From positions 7,935-71,934 of the forward strand of contig MU277745.1 of the NCBI GenBank assembly GCA_022385805.1: 64,000 nucleotides of DNA, read 5' to 3'. The notes under the pieces were generated by a model that searched no databases, was not told where the DNA came from, and was given only the letters and a program-made list of their open reading frames with translations. Position 1 is the stretch's first letter. Each line of letters opens with the position of its first letter. The translations under genes were made by a program, and so were the position numbers. This stretch comes from Pilatotrama ljubarskyi. Lineage: Eukaryota > Basidiomycota > Agaricomycetes > Polyporales > Polyporaceae. This document shows positions 22,463 through 33,980 of the stretch, piece by piece.

Positions 22463-24128
22463 TTACATGTGGCCTGTGATCGCCATCGGCTTGTACGGCT
22501 CCTCGAGATACTTGATCTCTTCCTCCGTCAATTGCACGTTCACGCCAGCTGCATTCCAATTTAGCTACGAGAAGAGATGAAGTGGATCGCGCAAAAGCTT
22601 ACCGAGGATGTCCTCGAGGTTCGCGAGACTCGTCGTGCCTACGATGGGCGCTGAGACGCCAGGCTTGGAGAGCACCCAGGCGATCGCGACCTGGGCCATG
22701 CTGATCCCCTTCTTCTTCGCGATCTCCTCGACGCTGCAGATTATGCAATGAGCGCGGACGTCACCAAACGAACAGAGAGGTCTTCATACCGGGAGACGAT
22801 GGACGCGGTAGACTCGTTCTTGTAGCGTCCAATGAACCTACGCACCCATGGGATCGGCACCAAACGTGAAGATACGAGGCACGAGAAAGTCGTACCAGTC
22901 AGTGTTCCCTCGCTTGGACTCTGCGCCGAGTGGGCGCGTGAGGAGCCCGCGCGCGAGAGGCGACCACGGGATCGAGCCGACACCGAACAGCTTCAAAGTG
23001 GGGAACATCTCGCGCTCTTCCTCACGGTAGACGAGGCTGTAGTGGTTCTGCATCGAGATGAACGGCGTGAGCCCGTGCGAGATGGCGTAGTCTGCCAGAG
23101 CAGTGAGCGTTTATGTATAGAGAAGACGTTGCGCTATATCGTACTCTGCATCTGGTGGACTGGAGAGAACGATCGGACGCGTCAGTGAGAAGAAGGCGAG
23201 GAAGTGAAGGGGTAGAGGAGCAGTGACTGACATTGATAGGCATAGCACGAGCTCATGCCGATGTAGCGCACGTAGCCCGCCTTGACTACGTCGTGCAGAG
23301 CCTGCATCGTCTCCTCAATGGGAGTGTTGTAATCGAAGCGGTGGCCTGGTACGCGAGATGATCAGCTGACTGCCGCCGAGCGCCGTGTCGACCGGCTCAC
23401 ATTGGAGGAGATCGATGTAGTCCAGCTGCAAGCGCTGCAGACTGGCTTTCACGGAATCAAAGATATGCTACAAAATCGGCATCAGCGATCGCTCCAGCGT
23501 TCAGCGTGCTGCAGCTTGGAATACTTACCTTGCGGTTAAGCCCGTGCTGATTGATGATGCCCACTTCTTCGGGCTTCTTCCCGAGCGCGATGAGGTTCAC
23601 CGTAGGGTCAGACGGGACGGGGTTGTACAGCTTCACGTTTTGGTTCGTGAGCCTTCGGACCGAGAATCTGAAGCGCTTGGCGAGCATGATACCTTAGTCA
23701 TGATGACCAGCTCCTCGCGAGGGAGCTTGAGCTCCTTGATTGCTTTCCCCAGAATGACCTCGGAGAGACCGTTCGAATACACCTGCGCGCGAATGAGCAG
23801 GAAAACTGAGCAGGGCGGGAGCGACCTACATCCGCGGTGTCGAACGTCTGAATTCCGTGTTCATATCTGTTCATGTAGCATTAGCGTCATTTGAGGGCCA
23901 AAGAGACAAGTACACTGTGCCTACGCAAACTTGATATGCTTGATTGCTTCCTCTTCGCCCAAGACCCATTCTTGCCAGCCCGGGCTACCGTACGACATGC
24001 ACCCAAGGATGATCTTGGATACCTTCAGCCCGGAATTGCCCAGGCGAACTATCAGAGGGCGGGTTAGTCTATGAGGTAGGGCGCGGCTTAGCGGCGAACG
24101 TACCATAAGACATCTTGGTTGCAGCCAT
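22463..24128 (-). CDS. AKR8: aldo-keto reductase (aryl-alcohol dehydrogenase type)
   Basis: Intact multi-exon AKR, ATG 24128 (MAATKMSYG) to TAA 22463-22465 ([13 protein letters not shown]). Blocks: [51 protein letters not shown] with [11 protein letters not shown] (Asp, Tyr; the usual TAN is TAD), REELVIMTK (Lys), [52 protein letters not shown] (His), [87 protein letters not shown] and [16 protein letters not shown]. It resembles AKR5 in the LY/WxPVPSDP segment and AKR6 in the AISHGL segment. Likely a cytosolic NADPH-dependent reductase; it is the last member of the array. Confidence 0.9.
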
Positions 24129-24211
24129 GAATGACGTTCAAACAGCTGAATGGAAGGGACGGAGGTGGACGCAAACAAGGGGATCCGAGGGATCGTACGG
24201 CTTAGGAGGCG

Positions 24212-24221
24212 TATATATATA
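24212..24221 (-). promoter_or_regulatory. TATA box of AKR8
   Basis: TATATATATA about 85-93 bases before the ATG at 24128. Confidence 0.62.
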
Positions 24222-24613
24222 GGTGCGCAGGGTAAGCTTACTGTTGCGGTACGTACCCACGGGACCATGAATCGACGCTTCTATCGATGTCATAGCGCTG
24301 TACACTCCGTCATTGAGGTACTATATCTCGAGTTCCATCATTCGGAGTTAGGCAATACGCCAGGCAGTCGCCGTGTGCACGGAGAACTGTGCTAGCCTCG
24401 TCCGGGGCGAGCAGATTGAGCCACTCAAGTTCGCAAGCACTGTGGGCCTCAGAAGTGGTGGGCGCTACGACTTAATCTGGTGGAAAGCGCCGATCACCAC
24501 GGAAATTGGGGGTTAAGTGGGGGTGTGGATTTCTGTAGTGAAAATAACCGATTGTCATTTCATTGGAATTAGTAGTGATAATCGCTGAGGTTCCGCAAGA
24601 GGTTTGGACTCAC

Positions 24614-25580
24614 TGTAGCGCCCGAGCAAATCCCGCGTAAAAGCCAAATATGACCAAACAGCAGCAACGGCGGCTCGCCTGGCGACCGACGTCTTGACTT
24701 AGGTGTTTCCTCCGTCGACGTCGTCTCTGCGCACTGTTAAGTGCTGCACCGTGCACCCTCTCGTGCTCGTCATTCTGTCTAGGCTCCCTGTTTCTTGCGT
24801 CTCTCTTACCGTGACGGGCACCGGTATATAGGCTCTCGTTGCAACAGGCCTGTCCTACCTCTGAGCTCCCCGGGCCCCGTGGGCTTTGCTACGGTGCACT
24901 CGCTCATGTTCTGCTGGAGAGATGTTTGACTTCACTTGCTATCATGTAGCACTCGTCGGATTGCTAGAATCTCCTGGATGGTCAGCCCCCTCTTGTTATG
25001 TTTTCTCGCTTAGCCGCTATAGCAACAGTCGCTTCTCTCTGCACCCATTGTCTCTGAAGCCGCTGTACGTGCGTCATGTCCACTTTCTACTTGTCTTGTC
25101 CCTCGGGTCTGTCTTCGGGCTTCGCCCTCATCGGCCATGAGGTACTGCTGTGGCTTCTCCCTCGTTCTGCTCTCACGCTGCTTCATCGATATCTTCGTGG
25201 CTGCTCATCGCGATCGGCACTCCATATTCTCGGCACACTCAAGGTGAATCTCTATTAGCTAATGGGACCTGCTCAGAGTCCTGCCTGTGGTGTGCTGTCA
25301 CCCACTGAATCCTGCATTGAGGCTTTCCTGGTGTTTCTGTGCTGCGTCTTCCTTTGTCTGGTTTTCAGTGCATTTGTGCGCTCTACTGTGTTTGCCTGCT
25401 TGTGTGGATCTGCTGCTTGAGCTCGAGATCTCTCAATCCCCGTCTCGCATGCCTGGTAGCCTCTGTCCGTGCTGGATTACTGACTTGGTTTGTTTCCGGC
25501 CGGTGGCCACTATGGCTGCTTCCCGTCGTTTGCGGTAATGTTCATGTTGTGATGCATAGCTACGTCCACGGCATGTAACA
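24614..25580 (+). repeat. Possible solo LTR or other non-coding repeat
   Basis: A pyrimidine-rich, non-coding stretch starting TGTAGCGCCCGAGC, with a TATA box (GGTATATAGGC near 24822) about 210 bases in, and a candidate TG...CA end at ATGTAACA (25573-25580). These are features of an LTR with its own promoter. However, the flanks do not give a matching 5-base duplication (CTCAC against GTATC) and no partner LTR or retrotransposon gene is present, so the call and the ends are tentative. Confidence 0.3.
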
Positions 25581-26005
25581 GTATCCCCGATATACTTGCA
25601 TAGAACCACCACTCTATTATGCGGTGAATAGCACAACCAATGGGCGAGGATCACTACTTCCGAGGTTCCAACAAAAATCAACCAAAAAATGGTGGATAGT
25701 TACTATGTTCGTAACCTTCGACCAGGTGGTGAATTCCTGCAAAATAAGGCTGAAAATCACCCATTCCGTCACCGAAGAAAGTAGTGAAAGTACGCTGGCG
25801 CCAATCATCCCAAATGGGTGATTATACGCCGTTGACTTGGCTAAATTCACCATTTCTACCCCCAGGTATAAACTAGTACTTTTCGCCACATATCGGTCGC
25901 ACAGTGAAGGCTCGCTTAGCCTTGTTCCGTCTCTGTGATGTTGTAAGGCCATGCATACTGTATGCAAAGGACCAGTCAGATTATTGCGTTGACCGTCTTG
26001 GATGA
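25581..26005. other. Intergenic, AT-richer, no recognised gene
   Basis: About 0.4 kb of AT-richer sequence between the possible LTR and the inverted-repeat element. No coding feature was recognised. Confidence 0.4.
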
Positions 26006-26419
26006 CAGCAGGACTCATGTCGATAGACCGCATTGATTTTATTTTCTTCACAGATCCCTGGAGCGATGCAGCCGCGTATGGGAGGAAGAGCCACCTCGCT
26101 CCGCTGCCCGTGATCCCGGGACGCCGGCTTCTGACAGGGCGTCTGCGACCGGATGCCGCTGGTGTTGCTGTCTGTAGCCTCTTGGGATCGGCTCAGCCCG
26201 CAAACACTCATGAAGACTCTGTTGCATGCCAGCATCACATCGCGAGCTTAGGCTACGGGGTCGCCAACGTAGTTATGGACGGGTATGCGCCTGGGACGCG
26301 GCGTCAGTCGTCGTCGATGCGCCCCTTGCGACTTGCCACATTCGGTCTGGATCGTCCGGACGCTCCGTGCTCCACGAACACAGTAAAATGCGAACGGTCT
26401 ATCGACCTGAGTCCTGCTG
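26006..26419. mobile_element. MITE-like element with 25-bp terminal inverted repeats
   Basis: The left end (26006-26030) and the reverse complement of the right end (26395-26419) both begin CAGCAGGACTCA and agree at 24 of 25 positions, the one difference being T against G after CAGGACTCA. The enclosed 364 bases contain no transposase. Size and structure fit a non-autonomous DNA transposon. Only the dinucleotide GA is shared on both flanks, so the target duplication is unclear and the superfamily cannot be named. Confidence 0.7.
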
Positions 26420-26680
26420 GAAGCAGACTCCCAAGATCTGAGACTGCAGCTCCAACTTTCCGCTGAAGGGCGCTCTATCGGCAAAGCTCGGCATCCATGC
26501 GACCAGGTCCGTATCTCGGAGAGTCGGACCGAGAACCGTCTTGAGAACCGTTCGTGCCTATTGGGCGCTTATTGCGATTGGCATGCGTCCGCTCCTTCCT
26601 TCATCTGAACGTCAGTATCAAGCCGCCACTGCAAGGAAGCCCTTCGCGTTCTTCAGCCCGCAGTGCCCACGTACGGTAGA

Positions 26681-27676
26681 ATGAAGAATGTTATTTTGAG
26701 AGGGGACTGGCCAGGTATAGCCTGCTTTAAGCATCTTGTCGTATTGTGAGTCAGTTGGTTTCCGTATGGACCTGGTCTTACTGGATGCTTCATACAGCGG
26801 GGCTTCATACTGTGATGTCGGATATAACTCTAAGGCACCGCATCCTACTCCGGAGAAGCCTCTTGGGGTTGAATTTCCAGGGAATACATGGTGTGGCCAC
26901 CCCGACGAAAACAGCAAGTCCTTCATCTTCGAACCTAACTGGGTCGGTCATCTTGTCGAACTCGTCCGGCAGCGACATAGCTCGACTCTTCTGGTGTATG
27001 ACTATGCCCTAGGAGGCGATCGCGTGGAAGGCGTAAAGCGACAGATCCATCACGACTTCCTTCCTCACCTTGCTCCGAAGCCGGACTGGGCGCCATGGAC
27101 GTCTGCAGACACACTGTTTATGACCTGGATTGGCATTAACGATTGCGGCTGGAACGCCGATTGCTCCGATCCTGTCTCGGCAACCGAACATAGCATTCGC
27201 GAGCTCTTCACACTGTATGAAGAGGTGTATGAAACAGGAGCCCGTAACTTTTGCTTCATCGATGTCCCGCCTACATATGACTTCCCGTTAGGTGAGTATC
27301 GTGAGTTATCCGTGACACACGCACTGTTCCTCATCACGGGCACATTGCAGGTGGCCAACCTCCCAGTGAGAAACTGAAGGATACAGTCTTGGCGTGGAAC
27401 GCGACTCTCCGTCAGGCTGCTGAGAGGTTCCACGCTGAACACCCCGACGCCACAGTCCTCGTATGGTCAGCGTGGAGGCTGTCCACAGATCTTCTTGCCG
27501 ATCCCGAATCGTTCGGATTTGGACAGGAGGAAGCTGCCAAGGAAGAGGGTCAGCTATTCGAGGACGGCCTTCATCCCACCTCTGCGCTCCATCGCGTGAT
27601 TGCTCAGGAACTGCTTGCCTTCCTGTCGAGTATAGATGGATCCCCTTCGTCTGAGGCGTCGATTTCTCAGGAGTGA
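26681..27676 (+). CDS. CE16-type GDSL esterase (acetylesterase-like), GAS variant
   Basis: Exons 26681-26745, 26798-27291 and 27351-27676 join in frame to 294 residues. This is the fungal SGNH/GDSL family related to CE16 acetylesterases, which remove acetyl groups from plant-cell-wall oligosaccharides. Block I reads LVVFGASYCDVGY, where the family has FGDSY: the nucleophile Ser is present but the Asp before it is Ala. Later blocks are FEPNWVGHL, TWIGINDCGW (block III Asn), ARNFCFIDVPP and the Asp/His pair in FEDGLHPTSALH. The start MKNVILRGDWPGI leaves no signal peptide, unusual for a secreted esterase, so an upstream exon could have been missed or the enzyme is intracellular. A decayed relative lies at 56327-57323. 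Confidence 0.82.
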
Positions 27677-28426
27677 TGTTGGTGGTGAGCGCAAGTCCCT
27701 CGCAATCGTTTGTTTGTGTGCTCACGCCGCCGAACTACGCGTTCCCCGCAGCGGACTCTTCGACGGGACGGCGACTAGTCGAGAGTCTTTCTGTTCCTGT
27801 GCGCATTCGAGATAGTAGATCCCTGTGAAATCCCAGGGCGGCCGTTCCGCGATCATCATGGGTATCTCTGTATCCGATATATACCCGCCTGCGGTAGGTT
27901 GAGCGGGCATGTTAGTTTGTGATGGGTACGCCCGCGCTCACATGTCCGGGTTCAAGAGCAGCATAGCTATCTGTGGTGTAAAGAATCGGACTCTATTTGT
28001 AGGTATCATCCCTTCTCTCACGAAATATCGTTCAAAATGAGGGAGCAAAGGACTCGGAGAGCCATCGGACTGCTGAGTTTTTACGAACTTACTCCCGGCG
28101 CTAAAGCGTCGTACAACTACGCATCCAAGCTTGACCGAGGTGCGTCGAGTCTCACCGTACGTCAAGGAGAGCTGATTTTGACCACCTGAGGAGGCAGATG
28201 ACATCCTGATCAGTCGGCTATGCCGCGAGCCGGCTCGAAAGCTTTACCCCAGAACCAGAAGAGGGCGTCCGGAGAATCTTCGGAAATACACACTCGAAGT
28301 TGGCTCCTGCTATAAGAATGCGCCGCCCTCGACACGGCGTTCCTTCAACCCCTGTCGATAAGTCGCCTCTCATATCGCTGAGGCCCAGACAGACGCTCAG
28401 GGGAATACGTCGTTCTAATTGTTGCA
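27677..28426 (+). other. Upstream region of the GH3 gene
   Basis: About 0.75 kb with no convincing coding exon. It includes a TATATA stretch near 27881, too far from the GH3 ATG to be its core promoter. Confidence 0.4.
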
Positions 28427-31400
28427 ATGCCTCTCTCCGACTTCGCGAAAGCCAACCTCTCTGAGGTCCTCGAGCAGCTGACTACTGATGAGGCCATCCT
28501 CCTCACCGCCGGCGTGGGTTTCTGGCACACGCACGCTGTACCGCGCTTGGGAATTCCAGCGATCAAGGTCAGCGACGGTCCCAACGGTACGCGAGCCAGT
28601 AATCCATACCCATTCGGGTGACCACTTGAAAGGTGACGCTAAATCCTCGCTGCCATGTACTGCAGGGATCCGCGGAAACCATTTCTTCATGAGCACTCCG
28701 GCCAAGTGTCTTCCCTCCGCTACGGCGATGGCCGCGACGTTCGACACCGCGTTGATGGAGCGCGTAGCCCTCGAACTCCTCGCAGAAGAGGCGAAGCTCA
28801 AAGCGGCCTCCGTTCTCCTTGGCCCCACGTGCAACACACAGCGGAACCCGCTGGGTGGACGATCATTCGAGTCGTTTTCCGAGGACCCACACCTCGCGGG
28901 CATGATGGCCGCCGCGTACTGCAAGGGCCTCCAGGCGGGCGGGATCGGCGCGTGTATCAAACACTTCCTGGGCAACGACAAGGAGAACGACCGCTTCGGG
29001 TATGACTCGATCATGTCCGAGCGCGCTTTACGCGAGATCTACGCGATGCCGTTCATGCTCGCGGAGAAGTATGCGAAGCCTTGGTGCTTCATGACTGCGT
29101 AAGACGTTTCTCGGGAAGCTGTCAGTACAACCGTTGATTGCTCGATGGCTGTAGGTACAACCGGGTGAACGGAACTCACGTTTCTGAGAACAAGCACATA
29201 CTTCAAGAGATCCTCCGGAAGGAGTGGGGTAGCGACGCTGCCACGATGAGCGACTGGTTGGTGGTCAATTCCGCTTGTGCTCAAAGCGTCTCGTAACGAG
29301 TGTCGATTGTAGGTTCGGCATATACTCTATTGATCACGCGATCAACGCTGGTCTCGACTTGGAGATGCCAGGGACGAACAAGTGGCGCACTCTTGACCTC
29401 ATGAACCGCTCGTAAGGTCCTTAGTCTCACATGCCTCTCATCGCTGACGCGTCAATAGGATCCAGAGTCGGAAGATCACGAAGCGTACAGTGAAGGAACG
29501 CGCGCGGAAAGTCCTTGAGCTAGTTCAAAGGTGCGCAAAGGGCGCTCCAGAGGTATGCTATATGCTCCACTCTGTTCTGCCGTCGCCTGATCCGCTCACA
29601 TACGCCGTAGATTCTTGATGGCGACGGGATTGAACAAGTCGGCGACCTCCAAGCCGGCCGAGAGATCATGACGCAGTTTGCCAGCCAGGCAATCGTGCTG
29701 CTCAAGAACGAGGGAGGGCTTCTTCCGCTGAAGCCCAAGGTAAGCACTGCGGAAGCCATGGGCGCACAGATGACCTCATGCCGTACATAGGATCAAGGGC
29801 TCAAGAAGATCGCCATTGTTGGCGGTAACGCGAAAGCAGTGGTCCTCAGCGGTGGAGGCTCTGCTGCACTGAAGCCTAGCTTCTTCACTACTCCATATGA
29901 TGGCATCGTCTCTGCGCTCGGGAAAATCTCCCCGGATGTTGAGATCACGTACTCCGAGGGGGCCAGAGGTATGGTCCTTGTATTGGGAACCCCTATCGAG
30001 CTGCGCCATAACTGATGTCGTCAACAGCATACATGCAGATGCCGACGCTCGAGAACGAGATCGTGACGGAGGATGGACGTCCTGGATGGATTGGCTCCTT
30101 CCACTCGCACGAGAACGACGATAGCATGGTGCCGCTCGATAAGCCGCTCACGACGCGGTACGTGGACGAGACACGCGTCTTCTTGAGGTATCAAAGATGA
30201 TCACTGGTTTCATTCACGATGCATAAGAGCTGACCACGCACGAATTCTAGCACGGACTACCCGAAAGAGCTCACAAAACGATTCACGCTGCGTCTGCGCG
30301 GTCAGTTTAAGCCCCGCGACCATGACTGTGACTACGAGTTTGGCCTCCTCTCTGCCGGACGTGCGAAGGTCGGTATATACATATAACCGGAATCCCGCCA
30401 GTACCCTGACACTCTGTGCTGGCACAGCTCTTCGTCGACGACAAGCTCGTGATCGATAACTGGACGAAGCAAAGGCGCGGCGATGCATTCTTCAACAGCG
30501 GCTCCAAGGAGGAGTACGGCGTCGTTCCCATGAAAGCGGGCAAGACCTATTCCATCTACGTCGAGTTCTGCAACGTCCGCGCACCTGCCGACGAAGATCC
30601 CGACGAGGCGGTCATGGACTCGAACGGCGGTGTACGACTCGGGGGCGCAGAAGTACAACACCCTGACGAGCTCATGGCGAGCGCTGTCAAACTCGCTGAG
30701 GAGGCCGATGCGGTCATCGCTGTGGTCGGGCTCAATGCAGACTGGGAGACGGAGGGGTACGATCGGACGACCCTTGCACTCCCCGGACGGACGGACGAGC
30801 TTGTCCGTAAGGTCGCCGCGGCGAACAAGCGCACCATCGTTGTGACGCAGAGCGGGTCAAGCATCACGATGCCGTGGGCAGACGAGGTGCCGACAATCGT
30901 GCATGCTTGGTACCTTGGGAATGCGACGGGAGACGCGCTCGGAGAGGTGCTCACCGGAAAGGTGAACCCGAGCGGCAGATTGAGCTTGTCCTTCCCGAAG
31001 CAACTGGAGGACGTGCCAAGCCATGGCCATTTCCATTCCGAACACGGTCAGGTGAGTGCTCGCGATACAATGGCTGCATCCCGTAGCTTACACTCTAGCC
31101 AGGTCCGTTATGCGGAGGACCTCTTTGTCGTGAGTACCTTCTTTGCCGTATTGGTATTCGGTATCGTGGCGCTGACAGCGCGCTGCAGGGTTACAAGCAC
31201 TATCACCACCGGAAGATCGAGCCGCAATGGCACTTCGGGTGCGCGTCTCACCAGAGCTTACCGGGCTAAGCTGACATTGAGCTTTTCAGTCATGGACTCT
31301 CCTACACGACCTTTGAATACTCCGACCTTGTTCTCTCTTCACCTCAGGTGTCCGACGGCGACATCACGCTCACCGCATCTGTCAAGGTCACGAACACCGG

Positions 31401-31704
31401 CTCCGTGGTCGGCACGGATGTCGTCCAACTCTATGTGTCCTACCCGACGACCTCCGAGCTGACGCACCCTCCCCTGATGCTCAAAGCGTTTGCGAAGGTG
31501 ATCGACCTCGCTCCGGGCAAGAGCGAGACGGTGAAACTTGCGCTGGACAAGTACGCGGTGTCCTACTGGGAGGACCGCATCTCCCGCTGGGTGGTCGACA
31601 ATGGCATATACCGCGTGCGAGTTGGGAGGAGCAGCGCGCCAGAGGCGCTCGCTCTGTCTGTGGAGTTTGCGATCCAGAAGCGTTTCGAGTGGAATGGGCT
31701 TTGA
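28427..31704 (+). CDS. GH3 beta-glucosidase with PA14 domain, intracellular type
   Basis: About a dozen exons (28427-28586, 28666-29098, 29155-29256, 29313 onward) encode a protein of roughly 850 residues. Order: GH3 N-terminal barrel ([64 protein letters not shown]), catalytic nucleophile Asp in ATMSDW, then LDLEMPG; GH3 C-terminal domain ([25 protein letters not shown]) interrupted by a PA14 domain ([45 protein letters not shown]); [26 protein letters not shown]; and a fibronectin-III-like end to FEWNGL. No signal peptide precedes [15 protein letters not shown], which matches the cytosolic class that hydrolyses imported cellobiose or aryl-glucosides. All splice junctions examined keep frame (for example A|YNRVN and W|FGIYS). 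Confidence 0.92.
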
Positions 31705-32025
31705 TCCGACATGAAGGTCAAGGCGATTGGGTCAGGCGTTGGCGGCATTGCATACAGGCGTCCAGATTGTATGATAGTCAACTCGGAGTGCTATATCACC
31801 AGTGATGAGGTCGTGCAGCAGACTTGCGTAGGATGGGAAAGAGTGTGAGCCGTTTTGCGCAGGTCCGGGGGAGAAGATACGCGATCAAGAGGTAGTATCG
31901 TACTCACTGCGGAGCCATCCTATCCGCTGACTTTGTCTGAGCTAACACCAGCATGTGGGTCAGTTCGGACGCTCCCTTGAGGACCCTGTGTCAATGACAG
32001 CGTGAAACTTGGGACGGCCCACGCA
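31705..32025. other. Short convergent intergenic region
   Basis: About 320 bases between the stop of the GH3 gene and the stop of BTB1, which converge. No feature recognised. Confidence 0.5.
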
Positions 32026-33116
32026 CTACTCATATATCATCTCCTTCCAACCGTGGCTAGGCAGATCGAACATCTCAGGAAGTCGATACCAGATATCTTG
32101 CAAATAGAGCCACATGTCGTCGTCGAATGCTCCCACGCAGGCCTCACAGAGCAAGGGCTCGTGTTCGCTCCATAATAGGCGGTAGAGACGCCTATCATAA
32201 GTGAAGATCTTCTCGAAAGACATGGCGGCGGCGAGGTCCTTGATGGATCTCTTCTTCAAGACTCGCGCGGCTGCGTCCTCGCAGTTGAGACCGGGCTCAC
32301 AGAAGCAGGTGTTGGGGATGCGGTTCAAATACTTGAGGGCAGCTAGGACCGTTTTGGCACCTTCCTGGACGAGGGAGGCTTTTCCGTTCATGATCCGCAG
32401 GAGATCGTCCGCGGACAGACCACCGGGTTGCCCCACTTGTTCGAATAGTTCCAGTCCCAGTGAGGTACACTGTAGGAACGCCAGGGAAAGCAGGTTCGGC
32501 ATTTCAGTGAGGCGGGCCAGCTGCACGAGAGCGATGGCGTCCTTTGGCTGCATATCGACGTAGATTGACGCGGGGTCGGCCATTCCGAGATCCCAGCGAC
32601 GGCGAACGTAATGCTTCTTCAGTCTGGATAGCGCCTGATTCAATATGTCATGCACGGCGTACTTGTGAGACAGCCGGATAAGAGCGGACAGGACGGCGAA
32701 CTTGATGGCAACAACACGGTCTTGGTCGGTGAAGTAACCACATATGTGTGAGATCACTTGAAGCTCAACCCAGGGAGAGAGAAGACGCACTCCTTTACGC
32801 AGCAGAGGACCATGAGGAAATGCTTGAGATCATCCGGAGAGTCGGACGGCTGGACAGCGGGGACACCGTCGATTGTTTCAGCGTCCGGGGGATTCGGAAT
32901 GGAAAAGAGGTCACAGAATACTTCAGAACGACGTGCTAGTATTCCTTTGTACACGCGGAAGGCGACATTTCTAGCCACGAGCGCGACATTGCCGTCCTCG
33001 AACCAGAGTTCTGCGTCCTTTGTGGCAGTGTCGTTTCCTGGAAAACGCCCGCATCCTTCGGCCTGCTCAACTCGTGGTCTCTTTCGGTTTTGTGTCGAGT
33101 CCCGATCTTCAGACAT
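32026..33116 (-). CDS. BTB1: BTB/POZ-domain protein
   Basis: Exon 1 (32791-33116) encodes MSEDRDSTQNRKRPRVEQ, then the BTB core DAELWFEDGNVALVARNVAF, RVYKGILARRSEVFCDLF and DLKHFLMVLC. Exon 2 (32026-32737) continues YFTDQDRVVAIKF, VLSALIRLSHKYAV and a long cysteine-containing helical tail to the stop. Paralogues BTB2 and BTB3 have the same two-exon layout. Here the in-frame junction, with a 53-base intron as in the paralogues, requires the intron to end in GG rather than AG (TATGTGG at 32738). With that, the product is 345 residues in frame; the nearest AG acceptors break the frame. The molecular role is unknown: BTB domains pair with other proteins or with cullin-3, and such short basidiomycete BTB proteins are uncharacterised. 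Confidence 0.75.
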
Positions 33117-33980
33117 TTGTAGAAGGCATTCAAAACTCCACGAGATCTCTAGCTTGTGGCTTCTGAAGCTGGTATTCCACTGCCTGAGTCCGGTCTGCAA
33201 TGCGCCAGCGATGTGAGTCACAGGGGAGTTGAAGCTTATGAGAAGACATATCGCTGATGCGGTATGAGCGAGAGCTTGGGGTTGCGACTGGAAGAGAGGG
33301 CGTGCGGCTTCTCTCTGTTAAGCGATACTAATTACTGCCGAAAACACAGAGCGCAGGATGCGCCAGTAAGTGCGGCAGTTCAGAATGGGTGTGTGACGCA
33401 TACGTGAATGTCACACTATATCGCGTCACGATGTTGGCGAACTCAGCGGATCGGAAAGGCGACATGGCACAGTCAAACAACACGGGTCAAGCTTCACGAT
33501 TGGAGGTATTTGAGCTAGTAAGTCACAGGTTGGCAATTTCATAATGTTACTCGGAAAACATGAAGAATCCTCACTGGCAAGCATCAATGATACGACTTGG
33601 AGGTAGGACTCACGAGGTGCTCGGTTGTGATAACGACGAAGACAGCAAGCTTGAAGCATTCTCCGTAAGCTCCATTCAACGACGTCCCAAGAGATTCGAA
33701 GGTATTCCACATAAGGCAGATGTACTCTGGGATAGGCACTCGGCAACCGTTATCTTGGTCCCTCAGTACTACTTCTATAGGCCTGAGGGTTACTCATGTC
33801 ACGAGACATCAAATCGCCGGCTATCGTTCCATGCAACATAGCATCATGAGCACTACAATTGCAGTCAAGCTCTGCATGTCGAAAAGGACATGGCACTAAC
33901 GACGTCAGCGTCATCGTGTCTCTTGGATTCGATGGCGATGGCGTGGCTCGCCGACTCGTCTATTCCGAAGTGAACCCTCT
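33117..33980. other. Intergenic, no recognised gene
   Basis: About 0.86 kb between BTB1 and the first DUF6533 gene. A 93-codon plus-strand frame at 33560-33841 shows no family features and is probably chance. Confidence 0.45.

Noticed and set aside
25231..25245. Alternative end of the possible LTR at about 25241, next to CTCAA
   Set aside because: Only four of five bases match the left flank CTCAC, and the ending is not convincing.
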